Below are positions 6,995 through 7,179 of a stretch of 7,179 nt of DNA, one piece after another. The position numbers were made by a program, and so were the translations under genes. Source of the stretch: JADGGV01 sp035715725 (lineage in GTDB: Bacteria > Gemmatimonadota > Gemmatimonadetes > Longimicrobiales > RSA9); NCBI GenBank assembly GCA_035715725.1, contig DASTKT010000016.1, positions 1 to 7,179 on the forward strand, given 5' to 3'. Numbering within the stretch: position 1 is the stretch's first letter; each line of letters begins with the position of its first letter. The notes under the pieces are model-generated. The model worked only from the letters and a program-made list of their open reading frames with translations. It searched no databases and had not been told where the DNA came from.

Positions 6995-7105
6995 GCCGAG
7001 CCCCGCGGCCGAGCCCCGCGGCCGAGCCCCGCGGCCGAACCCCGCGGCCGAACCCCGCGGCCGAGCCCCGCGGCCGAGCCCCGCGGCCGAACCCCGCGGC
7101 CGAAC
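6995..7105. repeat. 13-bp tandem repeat array, eight full copies
   Basis: Units of GCCGRGCCCCGCG-type sequence (GCCGAGCCCCGCG or GCCGAACCCCGCG) begin at 6995, 7008, 7021, 7034, 7047, 7060, 7073 and 7086, with a partial ninth (GCCGAAC) at 7099. The only variation is G or A at the sixth base, in the order G G G A A G G A (A). Each junction makes a CCGCGGCCG palindromic core. Near-perfect identity suggests recent expansion by slippage, so copy number may vary between strains. Confidence 0.92.
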
Positions 7106-7179
7106 GCAATCGGCCAAGCGCGAGCGGTCGCGGCACGGATGGCGGGTTGTGATCGCCAGGCGCACCGAATTCGCCACGC

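Larger units (their letters stand above)
6826..7116. repeat. 12-bp direct repeats flanking the hairpin and tandem array
   Basis: CGCAATCGGCCA occurs at 6826-6837 and again at 7105-7116, enclosing both the long hairpin and the 13-bp array. Such a pair could be a leftover of duplication or an insertion scar, or a coincidence of related CGGCC-rich sequence. Confidence 0.5.
6584..7179. other. Repeat-rich intergenic region (596 bp to window end), no gene recognised
   Basis: No open frame on either strand looks like a protein. The minus-strand frames through 6860-7177 are simple translations of the 13-bp array (ARPRGSAAGLGRG-type repeats), and the others resemble the familiar SPLRLCGEN translation of an intergenic palindrome. 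The region holds, in order: a small CCGCG-TT-CGCGG palindrome (6605-6616) followed by an AAATTTT tract at 6639-6645 that might end JAMM transcription; an inverted-repeat-bounded element (6645-6801); a 12-bp direct repeat pair (6826-6837 and 7105-7116); a long hairpin (6913-6969); and the 13-bp array. Confidence 0.65.

Noticed and set aside
6995..7105. CRISPR array
   Set aside because: The units are contiguous 13-mers without unique spacers, and there are no cas genes.
6860..7177. Possible repeat protein on the minus strand (ARPRGSAAGLGRG-type repeats)
   Set aside because: The periodic peptide is simply the 13-bp array read in three frames. There is no recognisable domain, no good start site, and a long hairpin interrupts it.

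Overview
This is a very GC-rich bacterial chromosomal window with five protein-coding genes and long, repeat-bearing intergenic stretches. The gene types (a soluble poly-HAMP signalling kinase, an EAL-HDOD protein, a standalone prokaryotic JAMM peptidase), the extreme G/C third-position bias, and a GCAGAGGCGCAGAGG-type intergenic palindrome suggest a Gram-negative soil or environmental bacterium such as a Gemmatimonadota or myxobacterial relative. The phylum is an inference; no marker gene is present.

Layout, left to right. Positions 1-1095 (minus strand) hold the N-terminal 365 codons of a large cytoplasmic sensor protein built of tandem HAMP units; the rest of the gene lies off the left edge. 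A 548-bp divergent spacer separates it from an EAL-HDOD (YuxH-type) protein at 1644-2861 (plus strand), whose GTG start is fixed by a strong AGGAGG. That gene converges on a 733-aa FUSC-family membrane protein at 2982-5183 (minus strand). The two share one very strong hairpin at 2905-2945 that can end transcription from both sides. Upstream of the FUSC gene on the same strand lies a secreted YceI-family protein (5355-5975), followed by its own terminator hairpin (5301-5338). The two are therefore probably separate transcription units. A 185-bp divergent spacer with a GC hairpin and a hexanucleotide repeat leads to a 140-aa JAMM/MPN+ metallopeptidase at 6161-6583 (plus strand). The last ~600 bp carry no convincing gene. 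They contain a palindromic element, a 21-bp-stem hairpin and eight copies of a 13-bp tandem repeat.

The genes do not form one pathway. Two are signalling proteins (a HAMP-array kinase and a probable c-di-GMP-related scaffold). Two belong to the cell envelope (a FUSC exporter-like protein and a periplasmic lipid-binding YceI). One is a ubiquitin-like or sulfur-carrier-type peptidase.

The most unusual feature is immediately upstream of the FUSC gene. A 23-bp tandem repeat has copied the gene's start codon region, producing three 10-codon mini-ORFs (MALAQPTPWR, MALTRPTAWP, MALMQPTAWP). Each ends in a TGA that overlaps the next ATG, and the last overlaps the FUSC start itself. This may be a duplication by-product or a translational-coupling leader. 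No clearly new multi-gene system is visible.
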